Source: Micromonospora antibiotica (GTDB lineage Bacteria; Actinomycetota; Actinomycetes; Mycobacteriales; Micromonosporaceae). From it: a DNA stretch of 64,000 nucleotides. How positions within the stretch are numbered: position 1 is the first letter of the stretch; the number at the start of each line of letters is the position of its first letter. Positions 1-6,718 of the stretch are shown here, piece after piece. The stretch lies in the NCBI RefSeq assembly GCF_017599305.1, contig NZ_JAGFWR010000002.1, positions 558,001 through 622,000 on the forward strand. The letters run 5' to 3'. Under the pieces are notes generated by a model. The model was not told where the DNA came from, made no database searches, and saw only the letters and a list, made by a program, of their open reading frames with translations. The position numbers and the translations under genes were made by a program.

Positions 1-726
1 GGACTCCTGCGCCTGGGCGCTGTGCAGCCAACCACGCGGCAGGTAGAGCGCGTCGCCCGGTTCGAGGACCACGTCCAGTGCGGCCGGGCCGTCGGCGGTG
101 GCGGACACCTCGTCGGCCCGACCGCCCCAGGGCTGGCGCTCCAACGGGTCGGTCAGCACGGGCGGGTGGATCCGCCAGTGCTTACGGCCGTCGACCTGGA
201 GCACGAAGACGTCATGGGTGTCGTAGTGGGTGGCGAAGCCCTGGCTCCCCGGTGGGGTGAGATAGGCGTTGACCTGCAACGGCTGCGTCAGGGCGGCACC
301 GAGGTCGCGGGCGAAGTCGACCAGGGCCGGCCAGAGCCGGTGCAGTCCCTGGAGCACCAGCGTCGCACCACCGGCGTACAGCTCCAGGATGCGCTCGTCG
401 AGGACCTGGTCGCTGATCTCCGCGCCCGCGCCGCCGCCGCCGGTGAACCGCGCCGCCGGCACCAACTGGCCGTCGCGGGCCACCCGCAGGAACGGGGTAC
501 GCAGACCGCGCCGGCTGAGCAGCTCGTCGGCGTCGTCCGGGCTGAGCAGATCGGTGAACCCGGCGGCGTTGGGCAGCTCGGCGGCGCGGGACAGCAGTGG
601 CGCGCGGCCCCAGTGGGCCGCGGCGAACTTGGCCGGTTCGACGCTGACGCAGCGGGCCAACGCCCGGGTCGCCGCAGACGGGACCGCCGGGCGGCCGTGG
701 CCGCCCGGCGGGTCGATGATCGTCAT
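1..726 (-). CDS. JmjC/cupin-fold 2-oxoglutarate oxygenase, C-terminus cut by window edge
   Basis: About 242 residues are visible and the frame runs off the left edge. The protein has a cupin/JmjC fold of the ribosomal-oxygenase type (YcfD/MINA53/NO66-like), expected to be an Fe(II)/2-oxoglutarate hydroxylase acting on a peptide or protein side chain. The iron-binding triad is visible: HYD at residues 167-169 (H167, D169) and a distal His at about 235 in PRGWLHSA, with a KHWRIHPP strand between. ATG at 726 lies 8 nt after the stop of the upstream repeat peptide, so the two are probably cotranscribed and perhaps translationally coupled. The substrate is unknown. The adjacent His/Asp-containing repeat peptide is an obvious candidate, but a ribosomal protein substrate is equally compatible with the family. 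Confidence 0.85.
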   Translation of the reverse strand, partial: MTIIDPPGGHGRPAVPSAATRALARCVSVEPAKFAAAHWGRAPLLSRAAELPNAAGFTDLLSPDDADELLSRRGLRTPFLRVARDGQLVPAARFTGGGGAGAEISDQVLDERILELYAGGATLVLQGLHRLWPALVDFARDLGAALTQPLQVNAYLTPPGSQGFATHYDTHDVFVLQVDGRKHWRIHPPVLTDPLERQPWGGRADEVSATADGPAALDVVLEPGDALYLPRGWLHSAQAQES

Positions 727-734
727 GGTGCCGG

Positions 735-1040
735 TCAGCGGGCGCTGCCGTCGGCGCCGCCGTCGTGCTGACCCGGGGTGGCCCCGCCGTCGGCCGGGCC
801 CTCCGCGCTGCCGTCCGCGCCACCGTCGTGCTGACCCGGGGTCGCGCCGCCGTCAGCCGGGCCCTCGGCCCCGCCGTCCGCGCCGCCGTCGTGCTGACCC
901 GGGGTGGCCCCGCCGTCGGCCGGGCCCTCCGCGCTGCCGTCCGCGCCACCGTCGTGCTGACCCGGGGTCGCGCCGCCGTCGGCCGGACCTTCGAGGCCGC
1001 CGCCGCTGGTGGTCTGGATGTCGTCGTCGTTCAGTGCCAT
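735..1040 (-). CDS. Four-repeat Gly/Asp-rich small peptide, possible oxygenase substrate
   Basis: This is a 101-residue protein: a 16-residue leader starting MALNDDDIQTTSGG, then four 21-residue repeats and a final Arg. Each repeat reads EGPADGGATPGQHD followed by GGADGSA; the only change is one Ser to Gly in copy 2. It has no Cys, no membrane segment and no recognised domain. ATG at 1040 follows a strong ribosome site (GAGGGAG about 5 nt upstream in the transcript). The stop is 8 nt before the JmjC oxygenase gene. Each repeat presents one His-Asp pair in a flexible Gly/Pro context, as expected of a multi-core modified peptide or a repeated hydroxylation target. That role is inference; it could also be a disordered structural or stress protein. 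A SigB-like promoter precedes it. Confidence 0.75.
   Translation of the reverse strand: MALNDDDIQTTSGGGLEGPADGGATPGQHDGGADGSAEGPADGGATPGQHDGGADGGAEGPADGGATPGQHDGGADGSAEGPADGGATPGQHDGGADGSAR
741..992 (-). repeat. 63-bp coding tandem repeat, 4 copies
   Basis: Four copies with an exact 63-bp period (21 codons) lie inside the repeat-peptide gene. Copies at 762-824 and 888-950 look identical. The alternate copies share a variant GGTCGCGCC segment instead of GGTGGCCCC. This suggests that a 126-bp unit duplicated after an initial 63-bp duplication. Confidence 0.95.
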
Positions 1041-1062
1041 GGGTGCTCCCTCGGGTGTGCCG

Positions 1063-1079
1063 CCCCGCCACGGGCGGGG
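1063..1079 (-). promoter_or_regulatory. GC-rich hairpin in the leader of the repeat-peptide mRNA
   Basis: CCCCGCC, a 3-nt loop, then GGCGGGG gives a perfect 7-bp stem between the predicted transcription start and the ribosome site. It could modulate translation or be incidental in such GC-rich DNA. Confidence 0.35.
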
Positions 1080-1094
1080 TCTGTCGTGCGGGTG

Positions 1095-1121
1095 GTACCC
1101 CCCACACGATCTTCTCTAACC
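1095..1121 (-). promoter_or_regulatory. SigB/SigF-like promoter of the repeat-peptide/JmjC operon
   Basis: On the minus strand, GGTTAG (1121-1116), a 15-nt spacer, then GGGTAC (1100-1095). This matches the actinobacterial SigB/SigF consensus (GGTT, about 14-16 nt, GGGTA). It lies 55 nt upstream of the start codon. The same arrangement recurs at several other sites in this window. Confidence 0.6.
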
Positions 1122-1193
1122 ACACCGTAGACGCCCGGTCCGACGCGCGGGACGGATCGCCGGGCCCGGGTCGGGGGCGACGTGCGACCCGGA

Positions 1194-1622
1194 TCAGGGA
1201 ATCAGCCGTTGCAGGTCCCTCGGCATGCCGGACTTCACGTCCTGCCATTCGCCCTGGGTGACGTGCCGGCGCAGGGCGTCCAGCACCACCTGCGCCACCC
1301 GCTGCGGGCCACCCTCGACGTCGTACGGGAAGCCCTGCCGGACCTCGTAGAGGAAGTCGTCCCGGTTGAGCTTGACCGGCACGTTCTCCGGCTGCCACCC
1401 GTCGAAGTAGATGCCCCGCACCAGGACCGGCAACTGGGCGGCGAACTCCGCGCACTCCTGCACGGTCATCCGGTCGCGCAGCAGGTGCAGCACCGTACGC
1501 AGCGCCGCGTACGACTGGTTGCGTCGCGCCCGGGGCCACCCGTACGCCTGCTCGATGTCCTTGAGGATCAGGTTGGTCTTGTCCACCGACGACTCGAACG
1601 CCGACATCAGTTGCTCCGCCAT
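1194..1622 (-). CDS. DUF2267 family protein
   Basis: A 142-residue soluble all-helical protein of the DUF2267 family. Recognisable stretches are the RNQSYAALRTVLHLLRDR helix, the AAQLPVLVRGIYFDGW motif and a C-terminal LDALRRHVTQGEW helix. ATG at 1622 was chosen because GGGAGGTGA sits 4 nt upstream; an upstream in-frame extension to 1757 lacks family similarity and a ribosome site. Function is unknown; family members often sit near stress or Usp-type genes in actinobacteria. A small open frame ends 4 nt upstream and may be cotranscribed. Confidence 0.85.
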   Translation of the reverse strand: MAEQLMSAFESSVDKTNLILKDIEQAYGWPRARRNQSYAALRTVLHLLRDRMTVQECAEFAAQLPVLVRGIYFDGWQPENVPVKLNRDDFLYEVRQGFPYDVEGGPQRVAQVVLDALRRHVTQGEWQDVKSGMPRDLQRLIP

Positions 1623-1626
1623 CGGG

Positions 1627-1818
1627 TCACCTCCCGGCCTTCGGCTCGCCGTCCCACCGACGGTCGTCGGCACGTCGGGGTGGCCCCGACGGGCCCCGCC
1701 CCTGGCGGGTCGGACTGCCGCCCCGGCCGGTCCGTTCCGGTCGACGGGTGTCCCCACCCGAGCCGACGACGTGCAGCACCGCGCCCCGTCGTGGGTCCAC
1801 CACCACCCGCACCGCCAT
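1627..1818 (-). CDS. Small hypothetical protein upstream of DUF2267 gene
   Basis: A 63-residue frame beginning MAVRVVVDPRRGAVLHVVG and ending in an Arg/Gly/Pro-rich tail. ATG at 1818 follows a very good ribosome site (GGAGGTGACCGAG), and the stop lies 4 nt before the DUF2267 start, so the two could be an operon. I recognise no family. The low-complexity tail is typical of GC-rich noise, so the ribosome site and spacing are the main evidence. Confidence 0.45.
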   Translation of the reverse strand: MAVRVVVDPRRGAVLHVVGSGGDTRRPERTGRGGSPTRQGRGPSGPPRRADDRRWDGEPKAGR

Positions 1819-2131
1819 CTCGGTCACCTCCGTGCCCGTTCTCGGTGTCCGGCCGCACGACGCGACCGGTCGGCCCTGCCGGCCGGCACGGCCCGGAGCC
1901 ATCGCCCCGGTCCGCCAGTTCCGGCCGGCACCTTCGATGCTGCCCGGTGGCGGGGTGAGTCGTCCTCACCCCGACGAGGTGAAACCAGGCGACCTGCGGG
2001 GAGGTGACCGGCGTCGGTCACCGGCCGGTGGTGGCGGCACCGGGGCCGCGGTCAGCGGCCGGCCGCAGGTGGTGGACGGCGGTCGGCGCGTGCTGGACGG
2101 CGATCGGCGCGTGGTGGCGGGAGGGCTGCGG
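1819..2131. other. Gene-free spacer with hairpin and short tandem repeat
   Basis: No convincing gene. A 9-bp perfect stem (CGGGGTGAG at 1951-1959, 5-nt loop, CTCACCCCG at 1965-1973) could terminate the DksA-like gene upstream on the minus strand. A second 7-bp stem (GGTGACC/GGTCACC) lies at 2003-2022. A 21-bp unit is repeated twice at 2073-2114, one base differing in the body. Confidence 0.5.
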
Positions 2132-2530
2132 TCAGGCGGCCCGCCGCTCCCGGTTCTGCTTGCAGGTCACGCAGGCGGTGGCCGAGGGGTAGATCTCGAG
2201 CCGCTCCACCGGGATCGGCGCCGTGCAGCCCTCGCAGAAGCCGTAGGTGCCCTCGTCCAGCCGGGTCAGCGCGTGCTCGAACTGGGCCCGCCGGTCGAGG
2301 ATGGTGCGCAGCAGCGACTGGGCGGTGTCCCGCTCGGCGGTCTTGGTGCCGCTGTCGGCCTGGTCGTCGCCGGCGGTGTCGCCGACCTCCACCAGCCGCA
2401 GCACCTGGCTCTGCGCGACGGCCTGCTCGTACTCCGCGGACAACTCGTCGTAACGGGCCCGCAGGGAGGTCCGGATCTGGTCGGCCTCCGCCGTGGTACG
2501 GGCGGTGCCGGCGGTGTCGTGGACGAGCAT
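2132..2530 (-). CDS. TraR/DksA-family zinc-finger protein
   Basis: A 132-residue protein with an N-terminal coiled-coil-forming region (residues about 15-90, including ELSAEYEQAVAQ and RRAQFEHALTRLDEG). A C-terminal C4 zinc finger follows, with C99 and C102 (YGFCEGC) and C120 and C123 (ACVTC). The family binds the RNA polymerase secondary channel or acts as a regulatory zinc protein. The acidic coiled-coil tip of true DksA cannot be confirmed here, so the function is by family only. ATG at 2530 has AAAGGCAG upstream. A SigB-like promoter about 95 nt upstream suggests stress induction. Confidence 0.88.
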   Translation of the reverse strand: MLVHDTAGTARTTAEADQIRTSLRARYDELSAEYEQAVAQSQVLRLVEVGDTAGDDQADSGTKTAERDTAQSLLRTILDRRAQFEHALTRLDEGTYGFCEGCTAPIPVERLEIYPSATACVTCKQNRERRAA

Positions 2531-2625
2531 CGCTGCCTGCCTTTCCTGGGACCGGCGCGGCCGAACGGCGCGCTCCGGACTCGGACGGCACGGTTGAGAT
2601 CATCCGTGCCGGATGAGCCCCGCGA

Positions 2626-2652
2626 TTACCCACTCTCCCGATCCGGCAAACC
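2626..2652 (-). promoter_or_regulatory. SigB/SigF-like promoter of the DksA-like gene
   Basis: Minus strand: GGTTTG (2652-2647), a 15-nt spacer, then GGGTAA (2631-2626). Same layout as the other SigB-like sites in the window. Confidence 0.6.
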
Positions 2653-2704
2653 ACCGGGTTTCCCGGTCCGGTGAGCGCCGCCTCCCGTGAGCCACGCGGA
2701 GGGC

Positions 2705-3373
2705 TCAGCCGGTCGCCTCGTCCCGCTGCACCCAAGCCGGGTGGCGGGGGTCGTCGACCCGGACCACCACGTCGGCGAAGGAGGCCGGGGCGACCTCGTC
2801 GGCATACCGGGCGAAGGCCGGGAGGGTCCACCGCTGTGCCGGTTCGGTGCGCCGGGCCAGCGCGCCCGGCGAGAGCACCAGGTGCACGGTGACGTCGAAC
2901 GGGAGTCCCCCACCGAGCAGGAACGCCCCACTGACCACCAGCACCGAACCCGGGGACAGGACCCGGTAGGCCGCCCGGCTGGCCCGGTCGGCCGCCGCGT
3001 CCCACAGTGAGGGCAGCACCCGCCCGGTGCCACCGGGGCCGGCCGGGTCGAGCACCTCCCGACGCAGGCCGGCCTCGTCGGTCCAGCTCTCGTAGTAGGC
3101 GTCGGGGTTGGTCCGGCCGGTTTCGTAGCGGACCGAGGCGGGCCGGAGGAAGTCCCCGGCACGCAGGTGCACCGCCGGGCGGCCCCCGGCGCGCAGCGGG
3201 TCGATCAGGGCGGCGGCGAGCCGCTCGGGAGCCGCAGCCGGTGGGCCGTCGACCGCGACCCGTAGATGGGCCGGCGCAGCGGATCCGGCGGAGGCCGGTA
3301 CGGACGCGACCGTGAGGAGCCGTTCGGTCAACTCGGCGACGAGCCGGTCGGGCGAGATCGGACGGACACGCAT
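2705..3373 (-). CDS. Uridine-kinase-like P-loop family protein with degenerate Walker A
   Basis: A 222-residue protein resembling actinobacterial proteins annotated as uridine kinase. It has the conserved block GDFLRPASVRYETGRTNPDA, a LRREVLDP motif, and GSVLVVSGAFLLG followed by LPFDVTVHLVLS. The expected Walker A (GxxGxGKS/T) is replaced by VAVDGPPAAAPERLA, which lacks the Lys and Ser/Thr needed to hold ATP phosphates. Either this subfamily binds a nucleotide differently or it is not a kinase. ATG at 3373 lies 24 nt after the stop of the winged-helix gene, suggesting cotranscription. Confidence 0.75.
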   Translation of the reverse strand: MRVRPISPDRLVAELTERLLTVASVPASAGSAAPAHLRVAVDGPPAAAPERLAAALIDPLRAGGRPAVHLRAGDFLRPASVRYETGRTNPDAYYESWTDEAGLRREVLDPAGPGGTGRVLPSLWDAAADRASRAAYRVLSPGSVLVVSGAFLLGGGLPFDVTVHLVLSPGALARRTEPAQRWTLPAFARYADEVAPASFADVVVRVDDPRHPAWVQRDEATG

Positions 3374-3397
3374 CCCCCCATGGTGCCCTGCGGGCCC

Positions 3398-4006
3398 TCA
3401 GCCGGTGCGGTCGACGGTGACCCGGGCGTCGTCGGCGAGCCGGTAGCCCACCCCGTAGACCGTGGTCACCAACGGGACGTCGATGCCGACCTTGCCGCGC
3501 AGCCGACGGACGTGCACGTCCACGGTGCGTACCCCGGCATGCTCGTAGCCCCACACGGCGTTGAGCAGTTGCAACCGGGTGAACACCCGACGGGGGTGGG
3601 CCACCAGGTGCAGCAACAGGTCGAATTCCAGCCGGGTCAGCGGCAGCGGCTCGCCGTCGCGCAGCACCGAACGGGAGGAGGCCAGGATGTGCAGCATCGG
3701 GATGGTGGTCGCGAGGGACCGACCCGGGGACCGGCCGGCCGGGACCTGGTCGGGTCGCCGCTCGGCGGGGACGCCGGTGGTGGTGATGGTGCCCTCGCCG
3801 CGCTCCAGCATCTCGCGGGCCGCCTCCAGCAGCCGGCGGGCCGGCGGGGTCAGCGACTCCTCGCTGGCCAGCGGGATCGACAGGGTCACGGTGAGCACGG
3901 GGGTCACGCCGTTGGCCGGCCGACGCTGGCCGCCGGGGGGTCGGCCCGGGACCGAGGGTTGGGACGTATGCCATCCGGCGCGCGACGATGCGGGGCTGAC
4001 CGACAT
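3398..4006 (-). CDS. Receiverless OmpR/PhoB-type winged-helix regulator (copy 1)
   Basis: A 202-residue protein with a C-terminal OmpR/PhoB DNA-binding domain (residues about 115-200): LTRLEFDLLLHLVAHPRRVF, then LLNAVWGYEHAG, TVDVHVRRLRGKVG and VYGVGYRLAD. It has no phospho-acceptor receiver domain. Instead the N-terminal half contains LTVTLSIPLAS and a helix rich in Glu/Ala. ATG at 4006 has a near-perfect AAGGAGG 5 nt upstream. It is a paralogue of the protein at 4289-4879. How the activity is controlled without a receiver is unknown. Confidence 0.88.
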   Translation of the reverse strand: MSVSPASSRAGWHTSQPSVPGRPPGGQRRPANGVTPVLTVTLSIPLASEESLTPPARRLLEAAREMLERGEGTITTTGVPAERRPDQVPAGRSPGRSLATTIPMLHILASSRSVLRDGEPLPLTRLEFDLLLHLVAHPRRVFTRLQLLNAVWGYEHAGVRTVDVHVRRLRGKVGIDVPLVTTVYGVGYRLADDARVTVDRTG

Positions 4007-4238
4007 GGTCCTCCTTGGGCTGGTCCGGGTAACTCCGCACGGCCCGGGACGCCGCTGCATCGATGCTTCCCGGCCCCTGGACGGGGGTCAAGGGGCGACC
4101 GCGTTGCATGAATGTGACAATTGACGAACAGTTCGCAGCCGGTCCCTCGCTCTGCGTACGAGCCAGATGATTACAGCAGAAGCGCCGACGTGCCCCAAAA
4201 CGGGGGGTGCCTGCGCGTCAGGGCACCACCACGACGAC

Positions 4239-4273
4239 GCGACGCACCCGCTCGGCTGAGCCGGGTGCGTCGC
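4239..4273 (-). terminator. Strong stem-loop terminator
   Basis: GCGACGCACCCG (4239-4250), an 11-nt loop, then CGGGTGCGTCGC (4262-4273) form a perfect 12-bp stem, 15 nt after the stop of the second winged-helix gene. No U-tract, as usual in actinomycetes. Confidence 0.8.
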
Positions 4274-4288
4274 GAATGGGTCCGACGG

Positions 4289-4879
4289 TCAGCGGAAGCG
4301 GTCCACCCGGACCCTCGCCTCGTCGGCGAGTCGGTAACCCACTCCGTACACGGTGGTCACCAGCGGGGTGTCCGCGCCGAACTTGGCGCGCAGCCGCCGG
4401 ACGTGCACGTCCACGGTACGGGCGACGGCGTGCTCGTACCCCCAGACGCTGCCGAGCAGCTGGAGCCGGGTGAAGACCCGGTGCGGGTGCTCGGCGAGGA
4501 AGAGCAGCAGGTCGAACTCGATGCGGGTGAGCGAGATCTCCCGCTCGCCCTGGCGCACCACCCGGGTGCCGGCGAAGATCCGCAGGGTCTGCGGGTCGTC
4601 ACCGGCCGGCGACGGGTCCATCGTGGCCGGCCACGGGCGCGGGGGCGGCACCGACGACAGCAGGCGCGGGGCCGTCGGCTCGCTGAGCCGGACCGCCCCC
4701 TCCCCCGTCTCGACCAGTTCGCCGAGCAGGTCGACCAGGCGGGCCAGCCGGGGCGTCAGCGGCCCGGCGGTCAGGTCCAGGGTGATGGTCACCGACGGCG
4801 TGGACCGGGGCCGGCCCGGCGCCACCCGGTCGGGGCGGCCCGGTGGGTGCGGACGCGCGGTGAGGGTGACGAGGGACAT
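4289..4879 (-). CDS. Receiverless OmpR/PhoB-type winged-helix regulator (copy 2)
   Basis: A 196-residue paralogue of the 3398-4006 protein. It has the same C-terminal wHTH (LTRIEFDLLLFLAEHPHRVF, LLGSVWGYEHAV, VYGVGYRLAD) and a similar N-terminal half beginning with a predicted beta strand (SVTITLDLTAGPLTP) and a helical segment. No receiver domain. AGGAGG lies 6 nt before ATG at 4879. The gene follows the rhodanese gene by 51 nt on the same strand and is closed by the terminator at 4239-4273, so a cysteine dioxygenase-rhodanese-regulator operon is likely. It may sense sulfur or redox state, but no sensory residues are obvious. Confidence 0.88.
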   Translation of the reverse strand: MSLVTLTARPHPPGRPDRVAPGRPRSTPSVTITLDLTAGPLTPRLARLVDLLGELVETGEGAVRLSEPTAPRLLSSVPPPRPWPATMDPSPAGDDPQTLRIFAGTRVVRQGEREISLTRIEFDLLLFLAEHPHRVFTRLQLLGSVWGYEHAVARTVDVHVRRLRAKFGADTPLVTTVYGVGYRLADEARVRVDRFR

Positions 4880-4930
4880 GGGAGCCTCCTGTGTGGCGGT
4901 GCGTCCGCCACGCCCGGTGGGGCGCGACGG

Positions 4931-5422
4931 TCAGTGCGGCGTCCGGCCGGCGGTCACCGGCGGCGCGAGGGAGGGGGTACGGGGCGACGGCGCCGGCCCC
5001 AGGGTCGGCAGTCCGGCGATCCGCCAGGCGACGAATCCGCCGACCACGTCGGTGGCCCGGTGCAGCCCGAGATCCTGCAACGCGACGGCGGCCAACGACG
5101 AGGTGTAGCCCTCCTGGCAGATCACCAGCACCGGCAGGTCGTAGCCGGCCGCCTCGGGTAGCCGGGCCGGGCAGCGTGGATCGAGCCGCCACTCCAGCAC
5201 GTTGCGTTCGATCACCAGAGCGCCCGGCACGGTGCCGTGGGCGGCCCGTTGGGCGGCCGGCCGGATGTCGACCATCAGTGATCCGCCCCGGTGGGCCAGG
5301 TGCGCCTGCTCGGGGTCGAGCCGGCGCAGGCGGGTGCGGGCCTCGGCGAGGATCTCGTCGATGCCACGCGAACCCGGTGGCGGGGCCGGACAACTCTCGG
5401 TGAGGGTGAGGTGCTGCGGCAT
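4931..5422 (-). CDS. Rhodanese-like sulfurtransferase
   Basis: A 163-residue single-domain rhodanese. The entry motif SLMVDIRPAAQRAAHGTVPGAL and the catalytic loop LVICQEGYTSSLAA with the active-site Cys are present, followed by LGLHRATDVVGGFVAW. The product transfers sulfane sulfur from a donor such as thiosulfate or a persulfide. Downstream of cysteine dioxygenase it probably handles sulfur released by cysteine breakdown. ATG at 5422 has GGAAGGACC upstream. The C-terminal tail is Pro-rich and disordered. Confidence 0.9.
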   Translation of the reverse strand: MPQHLTLTESCPAPPPGSRGIDEILAEARTRLRRLDPEQAHLAHRGGSLMVDIRPAAQRAAHGTVPGALVIERNVLEWRLDPRCPARLPEAAGYDLPVLVICQEGYTSSLAAVALQDLGLHRATDVVGGFVAWRIAGLPTLGPAPSPRTPSLAPPVTAGRTPH

Positions 5423-5464
5423 CGTCGCGGTCCTTCCATGGGCGAGCCGACGGGCGGGCGGAGC

Positions 5465-5529
5465 AGGGGCGGGGGCGGGGGCGGGGGTGGGGGTGGGGAC
5501 AGCGGCAGGGGCGGGGATAGCGGCGGGGG
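5465..5529 (+). repeat. G-run tract in the spacer between cysteine dioxygenase and rhodanese genes
   Basis: The plus strand has a series of G4-G7 runs separated by one to three bases (GGGGCGGGGGCGGGGGCG and onward). The coding-strand RNA would be C-rich; the template DNA strand can form a G-quadruplex. It sits in the 111-nt gap between two genes of one putative operon. Confidence 0.8.
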
Positions 5530-5533
5530 GGCG

Positions 5534-5986
5534 TCACCAGGAGACGCCGGCGAGGGCGACCTCGGCCACCTGGAGCCGGCCGTCGACGAGGTGGTACCGG
5601 GTCATGTGGCGCAGTTCGGGCCGGTAGACGTGCACGCTGACCGCGGGCCGGTCGCCCCGGTTGGTCACCACGTGCACGTGGCGGGGGCCGAACCGTCGCC
5701 CGGTCCCGGCAGCGAGCCGGTGCGGGCGCAGCCGTCCACCGGAGACCGTCTGTTCGGTCAACTCACCGGCGACGACCAGGAAGGCACCCGAGGAGCCACC
5801 GTGATCGTGCAGGTCGGTGCCCTGACCGGGCAGCCAGCTCAGCGCCCAGACCTCGTGGTCGTCGGCCGAGGCGAGCCGGGCGTACCACCGCTCGGCGCGG
5901 TCGAAGCACAGCGGCACCGTCCAGGTGGTGGGGTCGGTGTACCGGCCCGCGACGGCGAGCAGGTCGGCGGTGTGGATGCTGGTCAT
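5534..5986 (-). CDS. Cysteine dioxygenase (type I, cupin)
   Basis: A 150-residue cupin matching bacterial cysteine dioxygenase, which oxidises L-cysteine to cysteine sulfinate with a non-haem Fe(II). Motif 1 is WLPGQGTDLHDHGGSSGAF with the HxH iron ligands; motif 2 contains RHVHVVTNRGDRPAVSVHVY with the third His. As in most bacterial forms, Gly stands where the mammalian crosslinking Cys lies. ATG at 5986 was preferred to GTG at 5992 because GGGAGTG is 6 nt from the ATG. An AT-rich element with a perfect CCTATAGG palindrome lies about 50 nt upstream. Confidence 0.92.
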   Translation of the reverse strand: MTSIHTADLLAVAGRYTDPTTWTVPLCFDRAERWYARLASADDHEVWALSWLPGQGTDLHDHGGSSGAFLVVAGELTEQTVSGGRLRPHRLAAGTGRRFGPRHVHVVTNRGDRPAVSVHVYRPELRHMTRYHLVDGRLQVAEVALAGVSW

Positions 5987-6032
5987 GGTCACTCCCGTGG
6001 TGAAACGTCCCGCACCACTCTAAGCTGTAAAG

Positions 6033-6049
6033 CCTATAGGTTTAGTAGG
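6033..6049 (-). promoter_or_regulatory. AT-rich palindromic element upstream of cysteine dioxygenase
   Basis: On the minus strand the sequence is CCTACTAAACCTATAGG, containing the perfect 8-bp palindrome CCTATAGG and flanking CCTA/TAGG echoes. It is the most AT-rich stretch for kilobases and lies in the divergent region between cysteine dioxygenase and the ankyrin gene. It is probably a promoter or sulfur-responsive operator; the regulator is unknown. Confidence 0.45.
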
Positions 6050-6154
6050 TAATACCGCATGCTGGGACAGGCGGTGCGGGCCGGCCCGCTCCGGCATCCG
6101 GACGGGGTGACAGCGGGCACCCGGCGACCACGCCACCGCCCGCGCCCGGACCTC

Positions 6155-6160
6155 TAGGCT
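6155..6160 (+). promoter_or_regulatory. -10 box for a leaderless transcript (ankyrin gene)
   Basis: TAGGCT is followed by exactly 6 nt and then GTG at 6167. No ribosome site is present, so transcription probably begins at the GTG. Confidence 0.55.
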
Positions 6161-6166
6161 GGACCG

Positions 6167-6559
6167 GTGACCGAGGAGTTGGACGCCGAGACGCTGGCCT
6201 TCGCCCACCGCATGTTCGACCTGGCCCGGCTGGGCGAGGCCACCGAACTCGGCGGCCACGTCGACGCCGGGCTACCGGTGAACATGACCAACGACAGGGG
6301 CGACACCCTGCTCATCCTGGCCGCCTACCACGCCCACCCGCAGACCGTGGCGGTGCTGCTGGCCCGGGGCGCGGACCACACCCGGGTCAACGACCGGGGG
6401 CAGACGGCGCTCGCCGCAGCGGTGTTCCGGCGCGACGCCGAGACGGTACGTGCCCTGCTCGACGCCGGAGCCGACCCGGAGCACGGCACCCCGTCGGCGG
6501 TGGAGACGGCCCGCTTCTTCGACCTGCCGGAGATGCTCACCCTGCTCGCCACCCGCTGA
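6167..6559 (+). CDS. Ankyrin-repeat protein
   Basis: A 130-residue protein made of about four ankyrin units. Recognisable consensus pieces are GRGDTLLILAAYHAHPQTVAVLLARGAD and GQTALAAAVFRRDAETVRALLDAGAD, preceded by a capping unit (FDLARLGEATELGGHVDAGL). Family role is protein-protein binding; partner unknown. It starts with GTG, and a -10 box six bases upstream suggests a leaderless mRNA. It is divergent from cysteine dioxygenase. Family-level note: ankyrin Asn/Asp/His residues can be hydroxylated by JmjC-type enzymes in animals, and a JmjC protein is encoded 5.5 kb away, but nothing here links the two. Confidence 0.9.
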   Translation: MTEELDAETLAFAHRMFDLARLGEATELGGHVDAGLPVNMTNDRGDTLLILAAYHAHPQTVAVLLARGADHTRVNDRGQTALAAAVFRRDAETVRALLDAGADPEHGTPSAVETARFFDLPEMLTLLATR

Positions 6560-6718
6560 CCCGGCTCCGGCGGGGACACCGGCCAGCCGGGACGGGCGCG
6601 GCGGTCCCCGGGCCCGGTCGACGCGGCCGGGTCGACGGTGCGGTGTCCTGGCAGGCGGACACCGCGTCGGCGACCCCCCGGAGTGGACCTCCCGCCCGAC
6701 CGGTCGGCGTGGTCGGGG

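Noticed and set aside
2052..4109. 685-residue open frame on the minus strand spanning the DksA, uridine-kinase-like and winged-helix genes
   Set aside because: It is a shadow of three real same-strand genes in other frames; composition is Arg/Pro/Gly-rich noise and crosses gene boundaries and promoters.
5465..5529. Coding frame through the G-run
   Set aside because: A minus-strand frame would give poly-Pro and poly-Ala only; better explained as an intergenic tract.
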